64,000 nucleotides of DNA from Burkholderiales bacterium (GTDB lineage: Bacteria; Pseudomonadota; Gammaproteobacteria; Burkholderiales; SG8-39), in assembly GCA_027493935.1 (NCBI GenBank), contig JAOSJV010000013.1:33936-97935 (forward strand). The letters are read 5' to 3'. This document shows positions 45,292 to 53,868 of the stretch, piece after piece (within the stretch, counting starts at the first letter, position 1; each line of letters begins with the position of its first letter). The notes under the pieces are model-generated. The model did not search any database, was not told the origin of the DNA, and worked only from the letters and a program-made list of their open reading frames with translations. Position numbers and translations under genes: made by a program.

Positions 45292-46163
45292 GATCGGTTA
45301 GCCTTGTCCTTTTCATCTTGCGCTCTGATCGCCGCGCGGGCGCGCGCCCAGTCCTCGTCGCCCCACGCCGCGAGATCGTAGAAGTTGCCGTGCGTCACGA
45401 GGTGCGCGGCGCCGTCGAGCGCGATCGTCTGCCCGGTGAGCCACTCGCAGCCGTCGGCCATCAAGAACGTGGCGAGGTTCGCGAGCTCGGCCATGCGACC
45501 GATGCGGCCCATCGGGTTCTTCGCCGCGCCGCGCGCCTCGACCGTCTCGCCGGGATTCAGGCGCGCGCCCATGCCCTCGGTGGGGAAGGGTCCCGGCGCG
45601 ATCGCGTTTAGGCGGATGCCGTGGCGCGCCCACTCGACGGCGAGCGACTGCGTCATCACGTGCACGCCCGCTTTCGACATCGCCGAGGGTACGACGAACG
45701 GCGAGCCGGTCCACACCCAGGTGACGAGGATCGAGACGACGCTGCCCTTGTGCCCGCCGGCGATCCAGCGTTTGCCCACCGCCTGCGTGACGTAGAAGGT
45801 GCCGTGCAGCACGATGCCGGCGATCGCGTCGAACCCGCGCGGCGACAGGTCCTCGGTGCGGCTGATGAAGTTGCCGGCGGCGTTGTTCACCAGGCCGGTG
45901 AGCGGCCCGCCGTCGTCCCAGATCGCCTGCACCATCGCGTCCACCGCGCGAGCGTCCCGGATGTCGCACGCGTGCGTTCTCACCGTTCCGCCGTGCGCCG
46001 TCACCAGCGCGGCGGCGGACTCGTCCAGCACGCCCTTGCGCCGCCCGCACAGGTGGAGCTGGGCGCCGAGCGCGAGGTAGCGCGCGGCGATCTCGCGGCC
46101 GAGGCCGGTGCCGCCGCCGGTGACGAGGATGCGTTTGCCGGCGAGGAGATCGGGCTGGAACAC
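45288..46163 (-). CDS. SDR-family reductase, 2,4-dienoyl-CoA-reductase-like
   Basis: The 291-residue Rossmann protein has ILVTGGGTGLGREIAARYLA, the NAAG motif (LVNNAAGNFISRTEDLSPRG) and PSAMSKAGVHVMTQSLAVEW in place of the usual Y-x-x-x-K. The Tyr is replaced by Ser, as in mitochondrial and peroxisomal 2,4-dienoyl-CoA reductases, which share IRLNAIAPGPFPTEG. NADPH-dependent reduction of unsaturated acyl-CoA is therefore the best guess. The GTG at 46163 (FQPDLLAGKR) is taken as start; upstream sequence is a repeat. It is coupled to panB. Confidence 0.8.
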   Translation of the reverse strand: MFQPDLLAGKRILVTGGGTGLGREIAARYLALGAQLHLCGRRKGVLDESAAALVTAHGGTVRTHACDIRDARAVDAMVQAIWDDGGPLTGLVNNAAGNFISRTEDLSPRGFDAIAGIVLHGTFYVTQAVGKRWIAGGHKGSVVSILVTWVWTGSPFVVPSAMSKAGVHVMTQSLAVEWARHGIRLNAIAPGPFPTEGMGARLNPGETVEARGAAKNPMGRIGRMAELANLATFLMADGCEWLTGQTIALDGAAHLVTHGNFYDLAAWGDEDWARARAAIRAQDEKDKANRS

Positions 46164-46295
46164 GAAGCCAGTGGACAGTGTGCGGTGCGCCAAGCCGTGC
46201 GACCGCCGGGATCCCCGCGAGTGGCGCACGGCGCCATGGCGATTGTATCGCTCCCGCGGCGACCGCCACGCGGGTTCGGGATGCTATCCTTTCCC

Positions 46296-46330
46296 GCCGA
46301 CTGCCGACTGCCGACTGCCGACTGCCGACT
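46296..46330. repeat. 7-bp tandem repeat, five units of GCCGACT
   Basis: Five perfect GCCGACT units are followed by GTCCACGG. On the reverse strand this reads GTGGACAGTCGGC..., the same short words (GTGGACAGT) that appear at 46172 and at 6350-6375. The tract lies between the SDR and the D-threonine-aldolase-like genes. Confidence 0.85.
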
Positions 46331-46348
46331 GTCCACGGTTGCTTTCCA

Positions 46349-47464
46349 ATTGAATCCCTCCCTCCCGCCGACATCGGCGCCCCGGCCGACGCGATCGACA
46401 CGCCCGCGCTCGTGCTCGAGCTCGACGCGTTCGAGCGGAACATGCAGCGCATGGCGTTCGCCGTGCGCGGCGCCGGCGTGCGCCTGCGTCCGCACGCGAA
46501 GTCGCACAAGTGCCCGGAGATCGCGCTGCGCCAGGTGGCGGCGGGAGCGGTGGGCATCTGCTGCCAGAAGACGAGCGAGGCCGAGGCGATGGTGGACGGC
46601 GGCATCCGCGACGTTTTCGTCAGCAACGAGGTCGTCGGCGCGGCCAAGCTCGCGCGGCTCGCGCGGCTCGCGCAGCGTGCAAGAGTGAGCGTCTGCGTGG
46701 ACGACGCCGCGAACGCCGCCGAGCTCGAGCGTTCGGCGCGCGCGGCCGGTGTCGAGCTCCACGTGCTGGTCGAGATCAACGTCGGGGCGGACCGCTGCGG
46801 TGTCGAGCCGGGCGCGGCGTCGCTCGCGCTCGCGCGTGCGGTGGCCGGCGCCGGGCACCTGCGGTTCGCCGGCCTCCATGCGTATCACGGCGCGGCCCAG
46901 CACCTGCGCAAGGTGAGCGACCGGCGGGCCGCGATCGCGCTCGCCACGCGCAAGGCACGCGCGACCAAAGCGCTGCTCGAGTCGAACGGGATACCGGTCG
47001 AGACGGTGACCGGTGCGGGCACCGGAACCTTCCTGTTCGAGGCGGCGAGCGAGGTCTACAACGAGATCCAGCCCGGCTCCTACGTCTTCATGGACGCCGA
47101 CTACGGCGCGAACGACTGGTCGGGCTTCCCGGACTTCGAGCAGAGCCTGTTCGTGCTGGCGACGGTCATGAGCGTGCCGACGGCCGACCGTGCGGTGGTC
47201 GACGCCGGTCTCAAGGCCTCGAGCGTCGATTCCGGACTGCCGCAGGTCGTTGGCCGGCGCGGCGTCGAGTACGTCGCCGCCTCCGACGAGCACGGCGTGC
47301 TGCGGATCGCACGGGGCGGCGACGCGCCGCGCCTCGGCGAGAAGGTGCGCCTGGTTCCCGGCCACTGCGACCCGACCGTCAATCTGCACGACTGGATCGT
47401 CGCGGTGCGCGGTGGCAAGGTCGAAGCGCTGTGGCGGGTGGCGGCGCGGGGCGCGGGATACTGA
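46349..47464 (+). CDS. D-threonine aldolase / DSD1-type PLP enzyme
   Basis: A protein of about 371 residues with an alanine-racemase-type barrel. The PLP-lysine motif is LRPHAKSHKCPEIALRQV. Later features are VDAGLKASSVDSGLPQVVGR and the metal site PGHCDPTVNLHDWIVAV, with His and Cys ligands as in eukaryote-type D-serine dehydratase and D-threonine aldolase. It cleaves or dehydrates D-hydroxy amino acids. The start is unclear: in frame there is only an ATT at 46349, while TTG at 46350 is out of frame. A one-base error near the start is likely. An upstream ATG at 46178 would read through the tandem repeat. Confidence 0.83.
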   Translation: MESLPPADIGAPADAIDTPALVLELDAFERNMQRMAFAVRGAGVRLRPHAKSHKCPEIALRQVAAGAVGICCQKTSEAEAMVDGGIRDVFVSNEVVGAAKLARLARLAQRARVSVCVDDAANAAELERSARAAGVELHVLVEINVGADRCGVEPGAASLALARAVAGAGHLRFAGLHAYHGAAQHLRKVSDRRAAIALATRKARATKALLESNGIPVETVTGAGTGTFLFEAASEVYNEIQPGSYVFMDADYGANDWSGFPDFEQSLFVLATVMSVPTADRAVVDAGLKASSVDSGLPQVVGRRGVEYVAASDEHGVLRIARGGDAPRLGEKVRLVPGHCDPTVNLHDWIVAVRGGKVEALWRVAARGAGY

Positions 47465-47466
47465 CG

Positions 47467-48688
47467 ATGAGCGCCGACCCGCGCGCAGACATGGGCGCTC
47501 ATCGCTGCGGCCGCGGCGATCCTCGCGATCACCTTCGGCACGCGCTCCTCGCTCGGCCTGTTCGTGTCGCCGCTCAACACCGCGACCGGCCTCGGCATCG
47601 CCACCATCAGTTTCGCGATGGCGGTCAACCATCTCATGTGGGGCGCCTGGCAGCCGGTGTTCGGTGCGATGGCCGACCGGTTCGGCCCCGATCGCGTGAT
47701 CCTGCTCGGCGGGGTGCTGCTCGCGGGCATGTTCGCGCTCGTGCCGCTCGCGACTTCGGCGCCGGGATTGGTCCTCACGCTCGGCTTCGGCGTCGCCGCC
47801 GGTGCGGCCGCGGGCAGCATGTCCACGCTGCTCGGCGCGATCGGCAAGCGCCTGCCGCCCGAGCGGCGCGGCGTCGCCGCCGGCATCGTCAACGCGGGCG
47901 GCTCGATCGGGCAGCTCACCATCGCGCCGGTCGCGGCGGCGCTGATCGGCGCCGCCGGCTGGGCGAACGCGATGCTCGCGCTCGCCGCGATCGCGCTCGC
48001 GACGCTGCCGCTCGCCTGGCCGCTGCGGCAGAAGCGCCACGCGCCCGCCGCTACACCGGCACAGGGGGCGCCGGCGCCGCCGGGGATGCGCGCGGCGCTG
48101 CGTGAAGCGGCCGGCGATCGCAGCTATTGGTATCTGAACGTGGGCTTCTTCGTGTGCGGCTTCCACATCGCGTTCCTCATCACGCACATGCCCGGCGTGA
48201 TCGAGTACTGCGGCCTGCCGCCAGCGCTCGCCGGCACCTCGCTGGCGGTAATCGGGCTCTTCAACATCATCGGCAGCGTCGGTGCCGGCCTCGTGATCCA
48301 GCGGCTGCGCATGAAGATCACGTTGTCCTGGATCTATGCCTCGCGCGGGATCGGCGTCGCGCTGTTCCTCGTCGCACCCAAGACCGAGCTCGTGGTGCTC
48401 GCGTTCTCGGTGTGGATGGGGCTCACCTACCTCGCCACGGTGCCGCCCACCGCGGGACTGGTCGGCAAGCTCTTCGGCACGCGCTACCTCGCGACGCTCT
48501 TCGGCATCACGCTGCTCTCGCACCAGGTGGGCGGGTTCCTCGGCGCGTGGCTCGGCGGGCTCGCCTTCGTGGCGAGCGGGCACTACGACTGGATGTGGTA
48601 CGCCGACATCGCGCTCGCTGCGCTCGCCACCGTGATCCACCTCCCGATCCGCGAGCCGGCGATGAAGCGGCTCGCGCCCGCGGCGTAG
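47467..48688 (+). CDS. MFS transporter (frame break near 47490)
   Basis: A protein of about 405 residues with 12 helices. The ATG at 47467 is 2 bp behind the aldolase-like gene. A one-base error near 47490 separates the first ten codons from the rest; the corrected sequence is WALIAAAAILAITFGTRSSL-GLFVSPL. The loop WQPVFGAMADRFGPDRVILL and KLFGTRYLATLFGITLLSHQ are typical of MFS proteins near OFA and MCT families. Coupling to a D-hydroxyamino-acid enzyme suggests an amino-acid-like or 2-oxo-acid substrate; that is inference. Confidence 0.82.
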
Positions 48689-48689
48689 G

Positions 48690-48816
48690 TCCCCTCCTGC
48701 TCAAGGAGGATCCGGCCGCAGGCCGGGGGGTGGTTACGGCCGTTCCGCGCGCCATGCGCTCGCGCCACCCCGGCTGCTGCGCCGCCACCCCTCCTCGCAG
48801 AGGAGGGGGGGACTGG
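48690..48816. repeat. Dispersed CCCCTCCT...GGCCGCAGGCCGG repeat, copy 2
   Basis: CCCCTCCTGCTCAAGGAGGA, TCCGGCCGCAGGCCGGGGGG, TGGTTACGG and CCACCCCTCCTCGCAGAGGA match the copy at 41465-41640 with scattered changes. It separates two convergent MFS genes. Confidence 0.75.
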
Positions 48817-48820
48817 CGTG

Positions 48821-50008
48821 CTACCGCACCGCTGGTGCCACCGCCGCGGTCGCGCGCTCGCCCGGGAATGCGAGCGCCGCGGCGAGCGTGCAGGCGGCGA
48901 GGGCGGCGAGCAGCACGAACAGCGCCTGGAAGTCGCCGGTGCGGCCGTGGACGTAGGCGACCAGCGGCACCGCCGCGGCGCTGCCGAGGAACGACACCAC
49001 GTAGCGCAGCGCGTAGGCGCGCGCGCGCCACGCCTCGGTGGTGTAGCGCGCGACCATCGCGTCGTTGATCGGGATCTGGCCGAACACCGCGAACATCATC
49101 GCGATCGCCACCGCGAGCATGCCGTAGCCCGCGAGCGTCGCTGCGGCGAAGAGCAGCGGCACTTGCGCGAGCACGACTGCGACGAACACGCCCTTCAGCG
49201 GACGGCGGTCGATCAGGTTGCCGACCACGAGCTGCGCCATCGCCGCGACGAGGTAGGTGACGCACACCAGCAGTCCGATGCCGAAGGTGGTGTTGGTGAG
49301 GGCGCGCAACCGCTCGTCGAACAGCTTCGGCATCGCCACGGTGGCCGCGTTGAAGACGATGCCGTTCGCGATCACCGCGACGCACAGCACGGCGAACACG
49401 CGGGCGAGCAGCGCGCGCGGGAAGCGTGCGCCGTCCGTGCGCGCGGCGGGCGCGGCGCGCGGCGCCTCGCGCACGCTGCCGGCGAAGGCGATGCCGACGG
49501 CGATGGTCGCAAGGCCCGGGACGACGAAGGCTGCGCGCCAGTGGATGAAGTCGGCGAGCGCGCCGGCGAGAAGTGCGGCGAAGGCGAGCCCGGCATTGCC
49601 GAAGACGCCGTTCACGCCGAGCGTGCGGCCGACGTTCGGCTTCTGCGAGACGAGCATCGCGATGCCGACCGGGTGGTAGATCGACGCAAACACCCCGATC
49701 AGCGTGAGCCCGATCGCGAGCGACGCCGGCCCGGCGGCGAGCCCAGTGAGCACGGTCGCGCTGCCGATGCCGAAGAAGAAGAGCCTGATCATCCCGGCGC
49801 GGCTCCAGCGGTCGGCGAGCCAGCCCGCGGGCAGCGAGCCGGCGCCGAACGCGAAAAACGCGCCGGTCGCGAGCGGCAGAAGCTCCGCGTAAGGCCGCCG
49901 CCACTCCGCCGCGATGGCGAGCACCACCGTCGGGAAGATCAAGAGCAGCAGGTGGTCGAGCGTGTGTCCGACGTTCAGGAAGAGCTCGAGGCGGCGCCGG
50001 TCGGGCAT
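48821..50008 (-). CDS. MFS transporter
   Basis: This 395-residue intact 12-helix protein begins MPDRRRLELFLNVGHTLDHL. The loop GWLADRWSRAGMIRLFFFGI and the region FASIYHPVGIAMLVSQKPNV-GRTLGVNG resemble fosmidomycin-resistance-like (Fsr) MFS proteins. The substrate is unknown. It is convergent with the MFS gene ending at 48688. Confidence 0.85.
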   Translation of the reverse strand: MPDRRRLELFLNVGHTLDHLLLLIFPTVVLAIAAEWRRPYAELLPLATGAFFAFGAGSLPAGWLADRWSRAGMIRLFFFGIGSATVLTGLAAGPASLAIGLTLIGVFASIYHPVGIAMLVSQKPNVGRTLGVNGVFGNAGLAFAALLAGALADFIHWRAAFVVPGLATIAVGIAFAGSVREAPRAAPAARTDGARFPRALLARVFAVLCVAVIANGIVFNAATVAMPKLFDERLRALTNTTFGIGLLVCVTYLVAAMAQLVVGNLIDRRPLKGVFVAVVLAQVPLLFAAATLAGYGMLAVAIAMMFAVFGQIPINDAMVARYTTEAWRARAYALRYVVSFLGSAAAVPLVAYVHGRTGDFQALFVLLAALAACTLAAALAFPGERATAAVAPAVR

Positions 50009-50051
50009 GCGCCGGCATCATACCGGCGGCGCAGCATGCCCGCCGCGGCGC

Positions 50052-50255
50052 TCAGGGGCCCGGGAACGGCCAGACCGCCGGGCCGGCTGCGCGCGCCGGC
50101 GTCTGCGGTACGAGGCCGGTAGGACGGCGGTCGTGGTGTGGCGCGGACGGCTGCGCCGGCCGCAGCACCGTGTAGCGCTGGGCGAGATGCGGCGGGAGAT
50201 CAAGGGCGGCGAGCGTCGCGCGGACGAAATCGGCAGGCAGCGGAATCGGATCCAT
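50052..50255 (-). CDS. Small hypothetical protein (67 aa)
   Basis: The ATG at 50255 opens 67 codons (MDPIPLPADFVRATLAALDL-PPHLAQRY...), with a histidine/proline-rich second half. The sequence GAGGTGTCCCG lies upstream. No domain is recognised; the composition of the first half is protein-like. Confidence 0.4.
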   Translation of the reverse strand: MDPIPLPADFVRATLAALDLPPHLAQRYTVLRPAQPSAPHHDRRPTGLVPQTPARAAGPAVWPFPGP

Positions 50256-50466
50256 CGGGACACCTCGAGAGCGTGATGCGGGCGTCATTGTCCGGCGCGC
50301 GCGTTGCCGCCGTGTGTCGGCGCCGCGACCGCCGGGAGACCGTCGCGTGCGCGACCGCCGCGTGCCCCGCGATGCGGCAAGTCGTCGATCGGCTTCCAGT
50401 CAGGTCTCGGCTCCTCCGATGACCCGACTGAGGGGCAGCTCTCGCGGGGGCGGCGAGCTTCGTTCC

Positions 50467-50847
50467 TCAGCTGCCGGCGAGTTTCTCGACGATCCTGCGC
50501 TCGTAGTAGGCGTTGCGGCTCAGCCGGGCGCCGCGGTGCGCGCCGAGCCGCATCCGCAGCAACGCCAGGCGGGCGAGCGCCCGTGAGCGCTCGCTCCTCT
50601 CGGTGACCGTGCGCAGGCTGGCCTCGAGCTCGGCCATCTCGCGGCGCTCGAGCACTTCGACCGGCACCAGCCCGGCATTCTTAAGGATGCGGTTGGCTGC
50701 ACGAACCTCCGCCGGGACGAGCGGATCCTGGTCGAGTTCGAGGGGTTTGCCGGCCCCGGGCAGGTTGTCGAAACCGCCGCGGCGCATCGCATCCTGGATG
50801 CGCTCCTCGGCGAGCGCGTCGAGATTGGGCAAGCCGAAGGGCCGCAT
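50467..50847 (-). CDS. DUF1992 protein
   Basis: The 126-residue protein matches the DUF1992 (DnaJ-homologue C28-like) domain: LPNLDALAEERIQDAMRRGG, FDNLPGAGKPLELDQDPLVP and EVRAANRILKNAGLVPVEVL, with helical C-terminal NAYYERRIVEKLAGS. These small proteins are common in proteobacteria and lack a known function. It is transcribed divergently from the protease-like gene at 50946. Confidence 0.85.
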   Translation of the reverse strand: MRPFGLPNLDALAEERIQDAMRRGGFDNLPGAGKPLELDQDPLVPAEVRAANRILKNAGLVPVEVLERREMAELEASLRTVTERSERSRALARLALLRMRLGAHRGARLSRNAYYERRIVEKLAGS

Positions 50848-50945
50848 GGCGGCGAGCATAGCAGCCCCGCATCCGACTGGAAAACCCGGCGCGCGAGGAA
50901 CACAATCGCGCATCGGCCGCGGCCAGATCGCGGGGAGCAGGTCAA

Positions 50946-51964
50946 ATGAGAATGCGGGCAGTGCTCGTCGCGTGCGCGCTCGTTGCGGCCGCGCCCGTGC
51001 TCGCGCAGCAGCGCGAGAAGGGCGAACCGAACGCTGCGGCGGCCGAGCGTCGCGCCCAGGCGCTCGTCGCGGCGGTCGTGCGCGTGCGGATGAAGGCGCT
51101 GCCGGACGCGCGCTCGAGCGGAGGACGCTCGGCGATGCGCGCGAGGGCACCGGCGTCGTGATCGACGATGCGGGCCACGTGCTCACGATCGGCTATCTCG
51201 TGATCGAGTCGGCTGCGATCGAGGTGACGACCGTCGACGGCAGGACGGTGCCGGCCGAGCTCGTCGGCTACGATCACGCGACCGGCTTCGGGCTGCTGCG
51301 GGCGCACGCGCCGCTCGGCGCGCAGCCGATCGCGCTCGGCGAATCGGGCGCGCTCGCGCTGCGCGAGCCCGTCATGATCCTGCCGTGGGGCGCGCCGGCG
51401 GCGGCGAGCGTGGCCTACGTCGTCTCGCGGCGCGAGTTCACGGGGTCGTGGGAGTACCTGCTCGACAGCGCGATCTTCGTCTCGCCGCCGACGCTCGTCT
51501 GGCAGGGCGCGGCGCTCGTCAACCGTGGCTATGAGCTCGTCGGGATCGGCTCGCTGCTGGTGCGCGACTCGCAGCGCGCCGGGCAGCCGGTGCCGGGCAA
51601 CATGTTTGTCCCGATCGATCTGCTGAAGCCGATCCTCGCCGACCTGAAGGCGAGCGGCCGCGCCGCCGGCCCGCCGCGCCCCTGGCTGGGCATGGCGACC
51701 GAGGAAACGCGTGGGCGGCTCGTTGTGAGCCGCGTCTCGGCCGACAGTCCCGCCGCCCGCGCCGGCGTGCGCGCGGGCGACGTGGTCCTCGGCGTCGGCG
51801 CGACGCCGGTGAAGACGCACGCCGAGCTCTACCGCTCGGTGTGGGCGCTTGGTCCGGCCGGCGTGGAGGTGCCCCTCAAGGTGCTGCAGGACGGCGGCAC
51901 CAAGGACCTGCTCGTCAAATCGATCGACCGCGCCGACTTCTTCCGCAAGAAGCCGGCGTACTGA
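50946..51964 (+). CDS. S1C (DegP-like) pseudoprotease with PDZ domain (frame break near 51117)
   Basis: An exported protein of about 339 residues: signal peptide (MRAVLVACALVAAAPVLAQQ), a trypsin-like fold and a C-terminal PDZ domain (RLVVSRVSADSPAARAGVRA-GDVVLGVG...). All three catalytic positions are altered. The His segment is GHVLTIGYLVIE instead of G-x-I-L-T-N-x-H-V. The Asp segment is YDHATGFGLLRA instead of D-x-x-T-D-L-A. The GNSGG serine loop is replaced by TLVWQGAALVN. A single missing base near 51117 splits the first 58 codons from the rest. It is therefore a non-proteolytic binding protein, presumably periplasmic. Confidence 0.8.
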
Positions 51965-51989
51965 GACCGACCCGGCGCCGCACCGCGCA

Positions 51990-52553
51990 TCAGTTGAGGC
52001 CGGCGTCCTTCCAGAATTTCATGCCCGAGATCGCGCCGCCCGCCTCGATGCCGGTGTCGGTGAAGTTGTACCAGTCCATGCCCTTGCGCAGCATCTCCGC
52101 CTCGGAGTCCTGCGCGCCTTTGCCGCCGACCGCGGCACCGACGCGTCCGCCGCCGCCGGCCTCCCACCCCGAGTCGATGAAGCGCTGCATCGCCTTGCGG
52201 TCGTTGAACACGATGACCACCTTGCGCTTCTGCACGCCGAGCTGCGGTCCGGCGCTTGCCTGCGCGACGTTCATGTAGGTGTCCTTGCCGCCCGCGTTGT
52301 CGTGCACCACGCCCTTGCCGCCGGAGCCGCCGAGGATGAAGCTCAGCCCGTAGGTGGTGAAGACGCCGTAACCGGCGGCCTTCTCGACCTTCGCCTTGGC
52401 TTCCGGACGCTTCCGGTACAGCTCGGTCAGCGCGTCGCGCGAGACCCGCTCGATCTCGGCGCGCTGTTTGGCCGCGTCGGCGTGCGCCGGCGCGCTGCCC
52501 GTGCCGAGCAGCACTGCCGCGCAGATGGCGGCGGCCAGGGTGCGGACTGTCAT
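51990..52553 (-). CDS. YSC84/SYLF-domain exported protein
   Basis: The 187-residue protein has a signal peptide (AAAICAAVLLGTGSAPAHAD) and the SYLF/YSC84 domain. It includes KAAGYGVFTTYGLSFILGGS, GGKGVVHDNAGGKDTYMNVA, QASAGPQLGVQKRKVVIVFN and the late GMDWYNFTDTGIEAGGAISG. Eukaryotic homologues bind phosphoinositides; bacterial ones are periplasmic or outer-membrane proteins of unclear role. It is convergent with the pseudoprotease gene. Confidence 0.88.
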   Translation of the reverse strand: MTVRTLAAAICAAVLLGTGSAPAHADAAKQRAEIERVSRDALTELYRKRPEAKAKVEKAAGYGVFTTYGLSFILGGSGGKGVVHDNAGGKDTYMNVAQASAGPQLGVQKRKVVIVFNDRKAMQRFIDSGWEAGGGGRVGAAVGGKGAQDSEAEMLRKGMDWYNFTDTGIEAGGAISGMKFWKDAGLN

Positions 52554-52720
52554 GTCAATCTCCTGAAGTGGATCGTTTTCGGCGCAGTGAGTATATCCGA
52601 CCGCCCGGCGCTCGCGCGTTGCCGTGAGCCCCTGCGCGTCCGAAAGAACTTCGCGCCTGATCCGTGCTCAAACGATTCGCGCCGCGCATCCCTCGACGCG
52701 CGCTCGAGGAGGACATCACC

Positions 52721-53404
52721 ATGATTGATCCGACCGATATCGATGCCCGCCGACGCCGGACGCTCGCGCTTGCCGCCAGCGTGGTCGGCGCTGCCGCCCT
52801 GGCATTGCCGCGCGCGGCGCCGGCACAGGCGCCCGCAGTCACGCCCACCCCGCGCCAGACGCTCGGGCCCTTCTATCCGTACGGGCCGGAGGTCGAGCGC
52901 GACGCCGATCTCGTCACCGTCGCAGGCGGCACCGGCATCGCCAAGGGCGAGATCACGCTGCTCACCGGCCGTGTGCTCGACGCGCGAGGGCGGGCGGTGA
53001 GCGGCGCGCGCGTCGAGATCTGGCAGTGCAATGCGTTCGGCCGCTACCACCATCCGAGCGATTCACGCAACGTGCCGCTCGACCCTGACTTCCAGGGTTA
53101 CGGCGTCGCGACGACGGGCGCGGACGGCGGCTACCGCTTTCGCACGATCAAGCCGGTGCCCTACCCGGGACGAACGCCGCACATCCACTTCCGCATTGGC
53201 GTGCGGGGCGCGGCGCAGCTCGCCACGCAGATGTACGTCGCCGGCCATCCGCAGAACGACGGCGATTTCCTGCTCTCCAGCATCGCCGATCCGAAGGCGC
53301 GCGAGCGGCTGCTGGTGCGCTTCGAAACGTTGCCGGGCGCGGACGCGCTCGCGGCGAGGTTCGACATCGTGCTCGACAACAACGGGACGCTGCAAAGGAG
53401 CTAG
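52721..53404 (+). CDS. Exported intradiol ring-cleavage dioxygenase
   Basis: The 227-residue protein has a twin-Arg-type leader (ARRRRTLALAASVVGAAALA). The dioxygenase domain follows, with the protocatechuate-3,4-dioxygenase-like start TPRQTLGPFYPYGPEVERDA and VEIWQCNAFGRYHHPSDSRN. The iron ligands are visible: Tyr in GRYHH, and Tyr, His, His in PYPGRTPHIHFRIGV. It would cleave a catechol-type ring between the hydroxyl carbons. Exported members are common and their natural substrates are unknown. The RBS AGGAGGAC precedes the ATG at 52721. The stop coincides with the start of a dispersed repeat. Confidence 0.87.
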   Translation: MIDPTDIDARRRRTLALAASVVGAAALALPRAAPAQAPAVTPTPRQTLGPFYPYGPEVERDADLVTVAGGTGIAKGEITLLTGRVLDARGRAVSGARVEIWQCNAFGRYHHPSDSRNVPLDPDFQGYGVATTGADGGYRFRTIKPVPYPGRTPHIHFRIGVRGAAQLATQMYVAGHPQNDGDFLLSSIADPKARERLLVRFETLPGADALAARFDIVLDNNGTLQRS

Positions 53405-53616
53405 AGTCCCGAGTCAGCGATCCGTCGACGAAAAACCGCACGGTTCGCCGCCAGGCGTCGTTCCGCTCCTTGCCAAGACGGCCGGTCTTGGCGGCGTCGC
53501 GCGCCTCGCCTGACGACGAACCGTGCGGTTTTTCGCATGGCTCTGGTCGCGTCCGTGCCGAGTCGAGCGCCTTGCTCTCGATGAACGTGTTCGACGAACT
53601 TCTGTCTCGGGACTCC
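53401..53616. repeat. Compound dispersed repeat: partial copy C (+) and inverted copy B (-)
   Basis: CTAGAGTCCCGAGTCAG and GAAAAACCGCACGGTTCG (53401-53460) repeat the ends of copy A at 35441-35560. From 53503 to 53616 the reverse complement of copy A follows almost base for base. The two parts face each other, forming a large inverted repeat with a smaller hairpin (CCAAGACGGCCGGTCTTGG) in the middle. It begins exactly at the stop codon of the dioxygenase gene. Confidence 0.8.
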
Positions 53617-53803
53617 AGCGGACGCTGGACAGTACGCGCCGAGCTGCGCTCCGCGGCCCCGCCGAAAGTGAATCTGCTGTGCCGCTGCGTCGAGCGCGGC
53701 GCGGTCCTCGAGACGCGCGACCGCCTCTGCCGGCACCGCGGCGCCAAGCAGCCGCCACCGCTCTGCTGGAGAGAGCCCCGCGCGGCACGCCGCGCCGCGG
53801 CGG

Positions 53804-53809
53804 TATAAT
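53804..53809 (+). promoter_or_regulatory. Candidate -10 box for the MFS gene at 53869
   Basis: A perfect TATAAT (context CGGTATAATTTGCG) lies 59 bp before the GTG start. The -35 position shows no consensus. Confidence 0.4.
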
Positions 53810-53868
53810 TTGCGACGCTCCCGCCGCGCGCCGCGCGGCGGGAAACGCGGTCCTCGAGGCATTCCGGC

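Noticed and set aside
53617..53800. Protein-like minus-strand frame between the compound repeat and the MFS promoter
   Set aside because: The translation is alanine/arginine-rich without a start or domain, and the adjacent plus-strand frame looks equally plausible, so neither is supported.
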